The notes: generated by a model not told the origin, from the sequence alone. A stretch of 64,000 nt of DNA from Aspidapion aeneum (GCA_963576565.1 OY755042.1:102418185-102482184), one strand, 5' to 3'; counted from the first letter of the stretch, positions 23,501-31,027 are shown. Made by a program: numbers and translations.

Positions 23501-26500
23501 AAAAATGTGCTTTTATTCTTTATTGAGGATAAAACAATTTCTTTTTAAATGATATATTACAAAGTGAGGTTAATGTTATGATAAATACTTCAAAAAGGTT
23601 CGTAATTTATACCTACTAAAATAAAATGTTCCAAATTAATATAAACTGTTTAAAGCAAAAAAACACCGGTGGTTATAAGGGGAGGGGGCACAGGGGCCAT
23701 GGCCCCCCCTAAGCAATATTTTTGTGCAGAAAGTAACAGTAGTAACTTTGACACAGGTGTTTTTGGTTATTTTTTTAAGCATATCGAACTAAAAATAAAG
23801 TGGTGAACCTTATGCAACGGTTTGGGGGGGGGGGCATAATCATAATTAGGTACTCATAAATATATAAATTTTTACAATTTACGGACGCCCCTGGAAAGTT
23901 TTCTATAATATGGGTCACATTTTGTGACACACTGTTTAAAAGGATATTTTATTATCGGGCCCGCCGCTGAAGCCATAAAAGGTCGAAAGTACAAAAGGTC
24001 GAAAAAAAATCGACAAAACAAAATATTAAAAATACAAATTTACCGTATCAAGTCGAATTGACCTGTCCAGCCGATGTGGACCCGCGGCCGTACTTTCGAT
24101 CTTTTGTACTTTCGATGTTTTGTACTTTCGACCTTTTGTACTTTCGACCTTTTGTACTTTCGACCTTTTGAACTTTCGACCTTTTGTTTTTTGATCTTTT
24201 GTACTTTCGACCTTTTGTGATTTCTACCTTTTGTACTTTCGACCTTTTGTATTTTCGACCTTTTGTACTTTCGATCTTATTTTTTCGACCTTTTGTACTT
24301 TCGACCTTTTATCCGCCGCTCTTTATTATCCACCGAAAAGCTAATAAGACACAAAATTGATTAGTTTGGATTGATCTTAAATAATTTCTTTTAATTAAGA
24401 ACACCACTGGAGCGGTAAATATAAAATAACTTCCACTTTGTTATACATCATTTGAAAGGAAATTTGATTGGCTATGACGAAGTATAGAACATATTTCTTG
24501 ATAAAGAACTTGGTTTTTAAGAAAATTGAATAAAACGTATGAAAAACATGTTTTTTTTAATGATTTGTTGAAATCACCCCCATTGACGGACGTCGCTGGA
24601 GAGTTTGCTATAAGTCAAACCGCACCGAGTTTCACATTTTTAAAAAGGGAAGTTTTTGAGAAAATTAGATAAAACGTGTAACAAAAATGGTTTATTTTCT
24701 GTTTTTTCAAAATTAATATAATTTACGGATGCCCCTGAAGTTTTATTTATAAAACCGATTTAATCATGTTATACGTCATTTTGAAGGAAATTTTATTGAG
24801 TATACCAAAATGTAATACATGGTTTTCTGTAGATATTAGTTTTTAAAAAAATTAAATAAATCTTGGAAAAAAGAGGTATTTTTTCAACTTTTTTTAATTA
24901 CTTCAAATAACGGACGCCGCTGGAGAGCTTGTTATTAGTCTAACTTTATTAAGTTATACCATGTGGAAAAGGGAATTTTATTGTCTACAATAAAGTATAT
25001 TATACATTTTTCTCTTAGAAGCTTAGTTTTTAAGAAAATTTGAAAAAACCTCAAACTTTCAGATTTTGGGGGGTCTGGAGGGGGTTTTTGGAGGTTTTTG
25101 CAGCCATTTAAAAAAAAATAATATGTTTTTATTTTTTAATTATACAAATATATATTTTGAATGTACACCTGTAACAATTTGGGCTCTTCGGCGGCAATTT
25201 AAAATCCGCCGCCATTTTGGCCGCCATCTTGAATATCTCAGCCCCTGTCAATATTTCGAGTTGGCAACAGGGATATTCGGATTCAGCGGGGTCAAAATAG
25301 GGGGAATTGCCCATTTACCAAAAAGTAATATAAAGTGCTTCTAGAAAGTGGATTTTCCCGAATCTTGCCTGAACTAGAAAGTGCTATCGAAGGATAAATT
25401 ATTTTCTTTTCAATCGATCTTTTCATCGGTCGATATATTTATTAGTTTAGTTTGGATAGTTTATTACTCGCCTGCTCTTGTTCTAGTTTCTCTCGTATGT
25501 CGGTAGATGGCGGTTATTGTGGAAGTTTTCTCACTATAGACGTACGATGAAAGACAAAACGGTCTCATTAACTTCGAAAGGGTGTCACATTGACCAAGCA
25601 GTGCTCTGAGGCAGTGTTGCCAGACTTTTCTGACGAACTTCCTTCAACTAAGTGACAACTTCATATCCATCAAAACATAAAAACAGGTGGATGGTTGACA
25701 CCAAACCAAAATAAAAATTGAAGAAAACCAAATAAATAAAAGATTTATAACTTAAATCATAAATTATAAAAACCAAAATTAAAAATAACGTATAACTTTG
25801 CCTCAAAATAGTAAAAATCCTTCAAATTAGAATAAAAATCTTTAAACATTAAAAAGTAAAAATTTTTGTTCAAAACCCTTCATATTGAAAGAAAACCTTC
25901 AAATCTGGCAACACTGTTCTGATGAGTCTCATAAAAACAAAACAGTCAACTGTCAACACTTATTAGGTGTCCATTAGATCTTCGACCCCCTTCGATGAGT
26001 TTTCGAGCTATATCTACGGAAAAATATGAGACAAAAAAAACTTTTTTTTACCCGATTAACCACGAAAACTTGTATGATAATATATTTGTATTTTTAAGGC
26101 AGTCGCGACGCTTGGTATATTTGGATATTTAGTTAGATATTAGTTACATACCTATTATTATTTAAATTATAAATTAATAATAAATGTATCATCCCTAGTT
26201 TACATATTTTCTCTTCTAATCGCAAAGATGAAAATTTAATTGCCTTTAAATATTGCACGCTAATGCTATCAGAATTAGAAACTTCCGCCATTGTCGTAAA
26301 TACCAAATCGTCGAAATCAAAACAAACCGCCAGCGCCCGACCGATAATGCCAAATTAGTGGTGTGCAAATACTATCTAGTACTCTACACTTTAATATCTG
26401 ATACATGGGCGGATTCGAAGTAATCGAATCCTTCGACGCCAAATACTCGTTACTCGTTACTCGTTAATCCCGAATGGAACCGAAGCCGAAGTGTTACTTT

Positions 26501-27841
26501 CGTGTTAATTGTATCGGCATCGGCCGTATGAGTAACGAGTTTGGAGTACCTGTAATCATTTGGACCGATATTTATTTACTTAAATTATTAAATAAACTAT
26601 TGCGTATACGTATACGATTGACAACATAGAAAATCTCAGTATTTATTGGATTTACCGATAATATAATTATTACTTAGTACCGAATACAAAAATCTGATAC
26701 TCGAATAGGAAGTATCAGTATCTACTCGATACTTGGAAAAGTAATCGTTGCACATCACTATGCCAAATTGTCTAAGCGCAGTAATTAAACGTTCCCGTGA
26801 GCTGCTCGAGTATGCAACGCGAACCATGGGCGCGGGGGGCGTCATGGGGGTGCGGGCGGCATCGAGGCTAGTTTTTGTATACGCGCTGTGCCCAAGGAAG
26901 GTTCAGATTCTATGTACTGTAAAATTCTATTGGGATATGTCGTCCTCTGTTTCTATATTTCGTAATTAAAATGCGACATAACATCTACAGTGTAAATAAA
27001 AGTGAATAATTAGATTCGAACTAACTATATAGCGCATCCGCCATGCACCGCAGGTGGTTTGAACACAAATACAAACACATACAAACCGGGTATTAATTTG
27101 TAGATAATACTCCAGTCTTAAGTGAATTCCGTTTGGGATAATTAATAATTAAATTAAAGAATGATCAAATTTTCATATTTTTTTAAGTAAAATTGGGAGT
27201 GCACGTGTACTTATGGAGAAACCGCCACGGTTTTAAGGTCAAAAATACCATTCGTACTATTGAAGTCTGCACACAAAACACACTATTTGCCTATTACGGT
27301 CATTACCAGAGAAGAGCCTTAATCATTCCCATCACAAATTGGTGTGCACCGTATATATTATGTATACTACTAACCGGACTCGACAGGACCCAACATGAAC
27401 CAAGTCCTGTACTAATTTGACGATACCGATGACCCCTGATTCGCAAACTCACTTAAAATTACTTTTAGGTATTTCAGAAATGCCAAAGCTCATTCAAAGA
27501 TAATGCACGACCGTCCGATGAAACCAATGGAAACTGCAATATATTGGGTAGAATATGTCATAAGGACTGGTGGAGCTCCACACCTGAAAGTAGCTGGAGC
27601 TGACTTGCCATTCTATACGTATTTCTGTTTGGATGTTATAGCTGTTTTAGTAATATTTTTATTAATATTTACAGGATGTTTATTTAAAATACTAAAATAT
27701 TATGTAGCACTTTTTTATAAAATCTCTAAAGGAAACTACAGTACATTTGAGGTGGCAATTTTTTATTTGTCAGGTATGTTGTTGGCGTATTTTTGTTATA
27801 TATTGTTAAATCATGTTCTAAAATTTGTTTCAGCGGCGTAG
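2336..27841 (+). CDS. UGT-A: UDP-glycosyltransferase, spliced gene of four exons, 542 aa
   Basis: Exons 2336..2567, 5950..6753, 13680..13899 and 27469..27841 join with intact GT-AG sites and phases 1, 1 and 2 into 1629 nt, exactly 542 codons plus stop. Members of this family move sugar from a UDP-sugar, usually UDP-glucose in insects, onto small lipophilic acceptors in the ER lumen for detoxification or pigment and hormone conjugation. Residues 1..20 form a signal peptide. The SHH motif holds the His at about residue 34 expected to be the catalytic base. The donor-binding signature runs from WFPQNDVLG across the exon 2/3 junction to HCG at 356..358 and DQ at 380..381. A transmembrane anchor lies near 473..491. 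Beyond it the tail is about 27 residues longer than in UGT-B and contains a second hydrophobic stretch. The introns (3.4, 6.9 and 13.6 kb) are filled with transposons. The reading frame is unbroken, so the gene is probably functional if the introns splice. Confidence 0.93.
2568..3283. other. UGT-A intron 1, transposon-free part
   Basis: AT-rich intron sequence with no gene that I can see. It has short self-similar runs such as 'aacaatttgttttga' and 'aagcaatttgctttga', which look like degenerate local repeats. The rest of intron 1 to the acceptor at 5949 is the nested element at 3292..5779 plus about 160 bp of plain intron. Confidence 0.6.
3619..5260 (-). mobile_element. Nested P-superfamily-like element with THAP remnant, 8-bp target duplication
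   Basis: Inverted ends CGCAGCCAACGATAAAGACC (3619) and GGTCTTTCTCGTGGGCTGCG (ending 5260) are flanked by an exact 8-bp repeat, TTTAGAAA, at 3611..3618 and 5261..5268. The similarity of the arms continues through GGCC and a CACGTGA block. The interior encodes, on the - strand, a broken protein with a THAP zinc-finger end and the region that follows THAP in P-element-type transposases. Eight-base duplications are normal for that superfamily. It inserted into the outer element at 3292..5779, so it is the younger of the two. Confidence 0.8.
3993..4935 (-). pseudogene. THAP-type transposase remnant
   Basis: Reading down the - strand, a frameshifted segment near 4930..4865 gives SPVDKQMHEIWLRKTP, like the middle of a THAP finger. 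The open frame 4853..4518 then gives VCIKHFPNEQ and RPKLTENDVPTIS, matching the C-H-F and AVPTI-like end of THAP domains. Further down, 4304..3993 gives FLIEQLGLLKRSPEDQRYCG and LFIQSSSAYTSIYN, resembling the block after THAP in P-element-like transposases. The pieces lie in different frames with stops between them. The catalytic RNase-H-like domain is absent. It is certainly inactive. Confidence 0.6.
5950..6753 (+). CDS. UGT-A exon 2
   Basis: The acceptor ttttgtag|AT at 5949/5950 restores the phase-1 codon (G+AT, Asp). The exon encodes the bulk of the N-terminal acceptor-binding domain and the start of the donor-binding domain, including FDAVILEQW, GNPEPPSYV, GVIYFSMGS and WFPQNDVLG. It ends at the donor G|GTAAGA at 6753/6754, phase 1. 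It is 804 nt against 816 nt in UGT-B exon 2, and the two proteins align along the whole length. No stop or frameshift is present. Confidence 0.93.
7220..8439. other. Unassigned 1.2-kb stretch of odd dinucleotide composition
   Basis: No gene or known element seen. Parts of it, mainly 7230..7735 and 8200..8439, are unusually rich in TA, AC, GT and CG and poor in AT, CA, TG and GC. In 8221..8280 I count TA 9 against AT 1, and AC+GT 17 against CA+TG 6. This is the opposite of the rest of the window. Short open frames here look random. Confidence 0.5.
8440..9352 (+). pseudogene. mariner-like transposase, dead copy with internal deletion
   Basis: On the + strand, broken frames encode a mariner helix-turn-helix part (RIIIKFLTRENVKPAEI, then GRERVDN near 8750) followed directly by SAGKVLATVFWDW at about 8800, the HDNARPHTAA motif near 8976, and CDFHTFGPLKDSLG near 9080. 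The stretch that should carry the first catalytic Asp is missing, so the copy is a fused deletion product. Stops and frameshifts follow, for example TAA at 9024. The right terminus matches the mariner terminus seen at 44475 (ends ...CCCTCG then TA at 9351..9352). The left terminus is missing or unrecognisable. A second copy with the same deletion lies at 44475..46874. Confidence 0.85.
9353..10945. repeat. Palindromic array of ~300-bp units
   Basis: Two direct units begin with TTTCCATAGTGTATGCAAA at 9353 and about 9657. An inverted unit ends at about 10890 (GCATGCACTATGGAAA). Shared blocks include 'ttattcagttttatgtcat', 'ggccaagttcacggttagcc' and 'ggggttattttttaagatc'. The centre (about 9950..10600) carries related AT-rich sequence in both orientations. 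It belongs to the arms of the long-TIR element around it. No coding capacity is evident. Confidence 0.65.
11590..12500 (+). repeat. Tandem repeat, about six units of 130-180 bp
   Basis: The block 'ttgataaactgtatagtttg' recurs at about 11600, 11735, 11912, 12080, 12212 and 12368. It alternates with 'ctaaatgacgttttttcgaa' and 'ctcaatctatggttttttcg'. Unit length varies because of internal deletions. It is satellite-like, without an open frame, and sits in UGT-A intron 2. Confidence 0.8.
12964..13155. mobile_element. hAT-like MITE with G-tracts, 8-bp target duplication
   Basis: It starts CAGTGGCGTATATA and ends TATATACGCCACTG, flanked by an exact 8-bp repeat, GGTGCCGA, at 12956..12963 and 13156..13163. 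The interior has long G-tracts and matches the copy at 28870..29050. It has no coding capacity. The open frame across 12836..13171 is not a gene. Confidence 0.9.
13164..13671. other. UGT-A intron 2, 3' part
   Basis: AT-rich sequence with no gene. It contains a short (CCGAA)n run at about 13423..13445, like the one at about 1477..1500, and TE-like debris such as 'gggagtactcactcgggg'. It leads into the exon 3 acceptor at 13679. Confidence 0.5.
13680..13899 (+). CDS. UGT-A exon 3
   Basis: The acceptor ccattttag|CT gives G+CT (Ala) and continues the UGT signature with HPNVKLFITHCGQLSL. GVPILSLPICSDQ follows, carrying the D-Q pair that binds the sugar hydroxyls. The exon ends AA|GTAAGT at 13899/13900, phase 2. 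It is 220 nt, exactly the length of UGT-B exon 3. The signature has HCG where most family members have HGG. Confidence 0.93.
13921..15090 (+). mobile_element. hAT-like element, CAGTGGCGG family copy A, 8-bp target duplication
   Basis: It begins CAGTGGCGGTTTCTCCATAA and ends GCCGCCACTG, with an exact 8-bp duplication, AATACAAC, at 13913..13920 and 15091..15098. It shares its length with copies at 26100..27230 (inverted) and 31028..31832. The interior has no transposase. It starts 21 bp past the exon 3 donor, so it inserted almost on top of the splice site. Confidence 0.9.
15662..16132 (+). repeat. 5' LTR of the BEL/Pao element
   Basis: 471 bp, TGTTAGCTCCCGC to GTGGACTAACA. It is about 99% identical to the LTR at 22010..22482. 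An open frame of 67 codons inside it is repeated in the other LTR and is not a gene. Between this LTR and gag (16133..16510) lies an untranslated leader in which I do not recognise a standard tRNA primer-binding site. Confidence 0.96.
16511..17260 (+). CDS. gag: BEL/Pao gag, ends at a frameshift
   Basis: The ATG at 16511 follows the leader and starts MSVKKAAQKRKGFLSAI. The product is the capsid-type protein that packages element RNA. It shows the gag-like block ending ...SFDVDSWDLFF. The frame then hits a stop at 17258..17260, while the same protein continues one frame over (ILLEKLDIPTRSNFE) from about 17240. The break lies in or near a run of seven Ts at 17242..17250. In most BEL/Pao elements gag and pol form one frame, so loss of one base is the simplest reading. 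Ribosomal frameshifting is the alternative. Confidence 0.88.
   Translation: MSVKKAAQKRKGFLSAITECYVLSQNAEKDERARNEFQVRYSDLDETFDKCMLAHNDVIMLIDDSDDEEFKTQDAILSEARKYFYACKGVYSKIFPVEAPSFSGSYVRQNESETPKLKELGIPIFRGDKILWPSFFDLFNNIIDQNQSLSNVRKLQYLFSYLEDEPLKLISGISLSDQNYKIAYDKLVNRYQNKRDLANDALSSIMHSTLKNESAKELRNLIDTFSESLEILKSLSFDVDSWDLFFSFY
17233..21774 (+). CDS. pol: BEL/Pao gag C-terminus plus pol (protease, RT, RNase H, integrase)
   Basis: The open frame covers 1513 codons. The gag C-terminal part has zinc-binding clusters (CFRCNQGHVLSKC and CRTCNSKRHH). The protease motif reads ALLDSRSQTGFIS, where the family has D-S-G, so the active-site Gly is Arg. Reverse transcriptase shows IADIKQMFRQV and the catalytic YIDDILG. 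RNase H shows GFCDAS and FCDSQVVLHWL. Integrase shows the HHCC-type finger (SAHRQYLHPG...CLQCFK) and D-D-E positions in AIDFCGPF, CWSDQGSNF and FNGLAEAGVKS. It ends before the purine tract and 3' LTR. The first codons (from 17233) belong to the gag continuation and are not an independent start. Confidence 0.95.
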   Translation: MGLIFFILLEKLDIPTRSNFEMSHANTNTEIPTFQSLFQFLEKRCKVLESLPQSTAPKKVPIYQKSNSMQNQSGQKPTYQNSNSMRNQFGQKPTYKSSNSPFIGLAGTSTNSSTGIKCFRCNQGHVLSKCQTFLDLSPIDRLSFVKQKKLCLACFPLHDVDTCKSKYSCRTCNSKRHHTLTHILETNQESGSQDTSPVIHTPPVNNLHVSLNASGPSGTFLLCTAIIDVMDGCGNFQPVRALLDSRSQTGFISEKCIQRLNLPRRSYTTEIFGLNQMSSFTSKGLVQCHIKPQGQVTPLLNFEAIVVPQLCSNMPTFSLNDNQWKHLQNLKLADTSYFKSRPVDLVIGCELFAQIFKEGRVLGQVGQPSALETIFGWVVMGKVDEVGSLTERTSCFLTSHSPPLEVIFPRFWEIEHLPKKQILSKEEKQAESIFTASVVRQPSGRFMVDLPFKDKINPDLGNTYPQAYRRFLLLENRLIKNPDLYTAYSSFMQDYIDSNHMSLVLSSQPKVDVSCFLAHHCVLKPESLSTKLRVVWDCSAVTPKNISLNDTLLSGPKLQKDIATLLLTFRLNPIAYIADIKQMFRQVLINPYHRPYQRILWRFSPHDPLSVWELSTVTFGMTCSPFLAMRTLNELAEREKERFPMASTVLKTSIYIDDILGTSPSLSEALSLQTELNDLLKSGGFELKKWASNYPELLATLPESDRQMPLSFDKEEPHFIKVLGLQWHPKNDIFSYQCRMMDKPPTKRSILSIIGTIFDPLGFLCPLLLQAKFILQQLWISKIGWDEEPDSSIIDSWNKLRSEFPLLSKFQLPRQIKLSKTNTCQIIGFCDASIRGYAGVVYFRVEEENNISVSLISAKSRVAPIKSQTLARLELLGAFLLSELIDFVLSSYEGKITFTNIVTFCDSQVVLHWLSSPPNRWQTFVGNRVSRIQEIIPSNSWRYIPSALNAADIASRGATPSQLMSHDMWWNAPSFLWSPENEWPDFHKPKMPIDFGDINLEEKPKVCCNAIIDVNFLDQLLIKYSSISKIQRIICYVLRIVNLFQNHSYQKPTKPPDQKVIFENIVFPTTGEMQSALHLLIKRVQGSCFSELFSALSKDKPIPKPLRKLSPFLDENNIIRVGGRLQKSDLLSYSAKHPVLLSSDHRLTTLLIESAHRQYLHPGFKTLHNLLLQQFWILSARRAIQRTISKCLQCFKINPKPYRPPIMSSLPAHRINQLKPFSSVAIDFCGPFFVIPHRYRGCKAFKSYVCVFVCTATHCVHLELTMELSTEGFVGAFHRFISRRGSVTQCWSDQGSNFIGFRNQLLDYARSAATRLSIRWHLGTPLSPHFNGLAEAGVKSFKTHFVRVVGDQKLSIMEMSTLTCRIEAVLNSRPLSPASSDPHDLQPLTPGHFLTLEPLNSEIPESDLSEVPLNRLSRWQLIQKLHNDFWKRYSIEYLHTLQQRHKWADSSPNIKLNDLVIITSDHIQSPLKWPVGRVIELHPGGDGQVRVAMVQTVTGVYKRPVVKLCLLPN
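22010..22482 (+). repeat. 3' LTR of the BEL/Pao element
   Basis: 473 bp, TGTTAG...CTAACA, the partner of 15662..16132. It is preceded by a purine-rich tract at 21996..22005 and followed by the CCAAC duplication. Confidence 0.96.
22973..25344. mobile_element. Long-TIR element with satellite-like interior, 2.4 kb
   Basis: Inverted arms of about 100-130 bp bound it: CTAGAAGCAAATCATATAAC at 22973 and its partner ending GTGCTTCTAG at 25344. Both arms hold 'gaccccgctgaatccgaata' (inverted on the right) and 'gttgccaactcgaaa'. The interior is a set of about 180-bp related units in both orientations, each with a 'ggacgccgctggagag'-like block and 'tagtttttaagaaaattgaa'. No transposase is seen. A minisatellite foldback element is nested at 23957..24321. 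Confidence 0.75.
23957..24321. mobile_element. Minisatellite foldback element, exact 9-bp target duplication
   Basis: The left end GGGCCCGCCGCTGAAGCC runs into 'aaaaggtcgaaagtacaaaa'. The right end is its approximate inverse, closing with ATCCGCCGCTC. Most of the right half (about 24085..24312) is a tandem array of the 16-mer CTTTCGACCTTTTGTA. TTTATTATC is duplicated exactly at 23948..23956 and 24322..24330. It has no coding capacity. Nine-base duplications and repeated arms are typical of foldback elements. Confidence 0.85.
25345..25603. other. UGT-A intron 3 filler
   Basis: Plain intron sequence between two elements; no gene or repeat recognised. Confidence 0.5.
25612..25916. mobile_element. 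hAT-like MITE with CAGTGTTGCCAGA ends
   Basis: The ends CAGTGTTGCCAGA and TCTGGCAACACTG are inverted repeats. Flanking octamers are CTCTGAGG and TTCTGATG, an imperfect 8-bp duplication. The interior is AT-rich and non-coding, about 305 bp. Confidence 0.65.
26100..27230 (-). mobile_element. hAT-like element, CAGTGGCGG family copy C, exact 8-bp duplication
   Basis: It is the inverted relative of 13921..15090. The right end reads GGAGAAACCGCCACGG and the left end CAGTCGCGACGC, with an internal deletion near the left end. TTTTAAGG is duplicated exactly at 26092..26099 and 27231..27238. A second element is nested at 26356..26760. Confidence 0.88.
26356..26760. mobile_element. Nested hAT-like MITE, TAGTGGTGTGC ends, 8-bp duplication
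   Basis: The ends TAGTGGTGTGCAA and TTGCACATCACTA are inverted with one mismatch. TGCCAAAT is duplicated at 26348..26355 and 26761..26768. The interior includes short direct repeats such as 'actcgttactcgttactcgt'. No coding capacity. Confidence 0.85.
27469..27841 (+). CDS. UGT-A exon 4
   Basis: The acceptor acttttag|G completes the phase-2 codon (AA+G). The exon encodes YFRNAKAHSKIMHDRP, METAIYWVEYVIRTGGAPHL, the usual end of the lumenal domain, then a membrane anchor (DVIAVLVIFLLIFTGCLF). The tail continues for about 50 more residues with a second hydrophobic run and stops at TAG 27839..27841. The stop lies in GCGGCGTAGCTAG, a sequence resembling common insect transposon ends, so the last codons may come from an insertion. 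Confidence 0.92.
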
Positions 27842-28497
27842 CTAGTGTAACCTGCGGTAACCACCCCCCCCCCCCAATTGTTGATTGTAGGTTACGTTAA
27901 AATGATGGTTTCCGAAGAGTAAGACCGCAAAGATAAATTCTTTATACGCGGTCTATGGTAAACCTTACACCAATGCCTACAAGTGTTGCCAACCCGTCCT
28001 GATTTCTCAGGACTGTCCTGATTTTTAGCAAAAGGTCCTGCGTCCTGACAACACCCTTATCAGTACAGCAATTGTCCTGATTTTTCGAGCATAGAAAAAT
28101 AAAATGCTTCTTAAATCTATAAAGTCTTCAATCAAATCTGATTTCAAAAGAAAAAGTGTAACTTGATTTGTTCATACAATTTACATTTATTGTAAAAATA
28201 TTTAACGTTATCATATTTTCCAATATTGCCACCCCAAATGAAGACGAATACTTTGATTTTTTCAAAATACATACCGTTTGGTGGATGATGTCATCAAAAA
28301 AGTTGCAAAAACAATATTTTTAGCATTTTTTAAGAGCTTTCCAACGATGTACTACAACATCAATTTATGCTACATGTAACGCAAATAATTCAACTATGGT
28401 GGTGGAGAAAGTAACTGTGATCGAGTGTCTCCCTACGCTTTTTTTTATTAGTATATTGTCAAGCATCGTGAAAAATTCTAACTGGTAACCGGAAGTG

Positions 28498-28500
<3 letters not shown>
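27842..28500. other. Region downstream of UGT-A
   Basis: No gene. It starts with a C-tract and TE-like 'ggcgtagctagtg'. A cluster of 'gtcctgatttttag'-like direct repeats lies at 27995..28090. I see no convincing polyadenylation site that could be assigned to UGT-A. Confidence 0.5.

Positions 28501-28561
<61 letters not shown>
28501..28561 (+). repeat. (AT)n microsatellite
   Basis: About 30 uninterrupted AT units. Confidence 0.97.
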
Positions 28562-28564
<3 letters not shown>

Positions 28565-28869
28565 ACTATATTGATATAATTTTTATTAGATAGTTAGTTA
28601 TTAGTAAATAAGTACTAAGACCTTAAGACTTAGCATTGTAGACCGGGTTTAAGTATCAAGTCTATAGACTTGATACTGACCGGTTTAAGTGTATTTTTTT
28701 AATACTCACAGGTCAAATAACTGCAAAGATTTGGTTCACCCTAATGTGCAATACGATAAGTAAGCATTTCTTAGCGAGTTTCATCTCATATAAATTCAAA
28801 GTAACTTTTAGTAAATTTAGCCCGTGCAGTCGTAGGATTCCAAAATTAGTCTTAAACTGTAGTACCATC

Positions 28870-29050
28870 CAGTGGCGTATATAGAAAAAAGTTTCGGGGG
28901 GGGGGGCCGAGGCCTTTTCGGTGGGGGCCGAGACCTCTTGAGGCCGTATTTTATGCTATTTTATGTTTGTATTCATGAAATATGTGGAAAATATCTAAAA
29001 AAATCTTAGCTTCGGGGGGGGGGCAGGCCGCCCCCTTATATACGCCACTG
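28870..29050. mobile_element. hAT-like MITE with G-tracts, second copy, 8-bp duplication
   Basis: It has the same ends and interior as 12964..13155 (CAGTGGCGTATATA...CGCCACTG). GTACCATC is duplicated exactly at 28862..28869 and 29051..29058. Confidence 0.92.
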
Positions 29051-29058
29051 GTACCATC

Positions 29059-31019
29059 CCTGAGGGGTGGTTTAAAGTTCGAAAAACAATAGAAATAATC
29101 CATGATTGACAAAAAAAATTATATACAAAAATATTCAAAGCTAAATAATACATAAATAACTTAAAACTATATGTGTAGATCCATATTAAATACGTATCAG
29201 TATTTAAATACTGTAAAAAACACAAGATAGAATCCCTTTTGAAATACACATTCACCAAAACAATCGACCAACGGTTTAATCGTCTTTAACTTGTCTAAAA
29301 AATTAACATGTAAAATATAGCGGACAGCTGACACTGACTTACATCGTTTTTTATTCAACACTTTCTAGTGACGTTTGGAGGTTTAAATATGGCTACCATT
29401 TTTAAACCAAAATATTTTATTCTTTTTATTTATTTATAACCTTTGTGTGGAAATAATGCCCTTGTTACAACGAAAAAAGATAACCGATATCGCAAGGTAT
29501 TTATGAACAATTTATATAAATATTAAAAACTATTGCATTCACTGGAAAAATAAGTTAAACCTTCAACCAAAATGTAGACTTTTAAACCTAGGATTGTAGC
29601 ACTTAGCACTGTAGACCCTTTAGTAAATACTGGTGGTAATGTCTTTGCAAAATTAAGAAGTTTTTTTAAAATTGATATATTATAAAAATTAATGATATTT
29701 TATGTTTTACTTTTTGATAACAATATGTGGCTATATCCTGACAAACCTAAATTCAAAGTTGGCAACTGAAACCTACCATCTTATAGTTTGTATATTTGAG
29801 AAACGAACTAATTAAAATATTAAACATTTGAATTCAAAAAATCTGTATGTAGTAACTCCAGGCCTGCGGTACTCGTTTGATGGTTACAGTTACTTTAATA
29901 TTAAAATAAGTATAATGTATCAAGGAGATAATGTGAGAATGGCATTAACTTATTAATATCTTTTTACAATACCGATATCCAGAAGAAAAAATCGGGAGAT
30001 TAAAAAAATGTAATAAAAATCTCTTTTAACACACTTTGTTGACTATTTTGGTGAGGATTAATCCCCCTGATCTCCCCCTTCGATACGGCCTTGCCAATAT
30101 CTCATATCTTAGTTGCAAAAGATTATTTTTGGTGCTAAAATATATAAAAAATCTAAGAAATCGATTAACCGATTGAAAAATCGGTATTGGTTCCGTTCGG
30201 TTCGGTCCAATTCAAATTAAGGAGATCAAGTTCATTATTAAAAAAGTCGTTACCATATGAAAAATTAGCATACCTGCTCTGCCGCCGGTAGTTAAAAGGG
30301 CGCAAGTGACCAAAGTGTGGTTCGGAAAAAACCGACTTTAAAGTTTTAATTGTTTATAAGGCAGTACTACAGTTATTTGTTTTTTAAAGTTCTTTTTTAA
30401 ATTTTATTCCATAGGACATGATGGAAAATCCGTCAAGACCAAAAACCTAAATTCGAAAAAAAATTACTTGCAGCCTTTTAACTAACGGGGGCAGTGATGT
30501 TGTGTGTTGAAATTTTGTACGTTTTTTTTTTAGTTTTCATTTTGTGAAAAAATTAGATATTAATTATATTAATAGGTACTTTGTGTTTAATATAAGCATA
30601 CAGATTATAAAACTTTACAAAAATATCTAAAGGAGTATCACAGATATTAATAAAAAATGAAATTTTCTTTAAGTCTTTAAACACCTTATATCTCACAAGT
30701 TAGGAAGATTAGAATATGTATACATATGTTTATATGAAGTTTTTTTTTCGCAAAATGCAAATTACATCCTTTAAAATTAGCACTTTATTTAATACCAGAA
30801 CCTCCATAATATAAAAAACAACGGTAACACAATATGGCTTCGTTTTCTTTGCCGTAAAATTTTTGTGCCGAAGCGAGGGCCGAATAAAAAAAAATTGCCA
30901 GGGCCGGTTTGTTTGAGCCCATCCAACCCTGCAACCAAGAAACATTGGAGGTTCCGTCAGGGGCTTTTTAGTTCTTACTAGAGGTCTATACAAAAATTCA
31001 CCAAAAAACCCCAATATCT
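29059..31019. other. Intergenic AT-rich region without recognised genes
   Basis: No coding region that I can support. Short open frames here are on neither strand similar to known proteins as far as I can judge. A 'ggttccgttcggttcggtcc' run near 30188 echoes the CCGAA repeats elsewhere. Confidence 0.5.
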
Positions 31020-31027
31020 CTTGAAGG

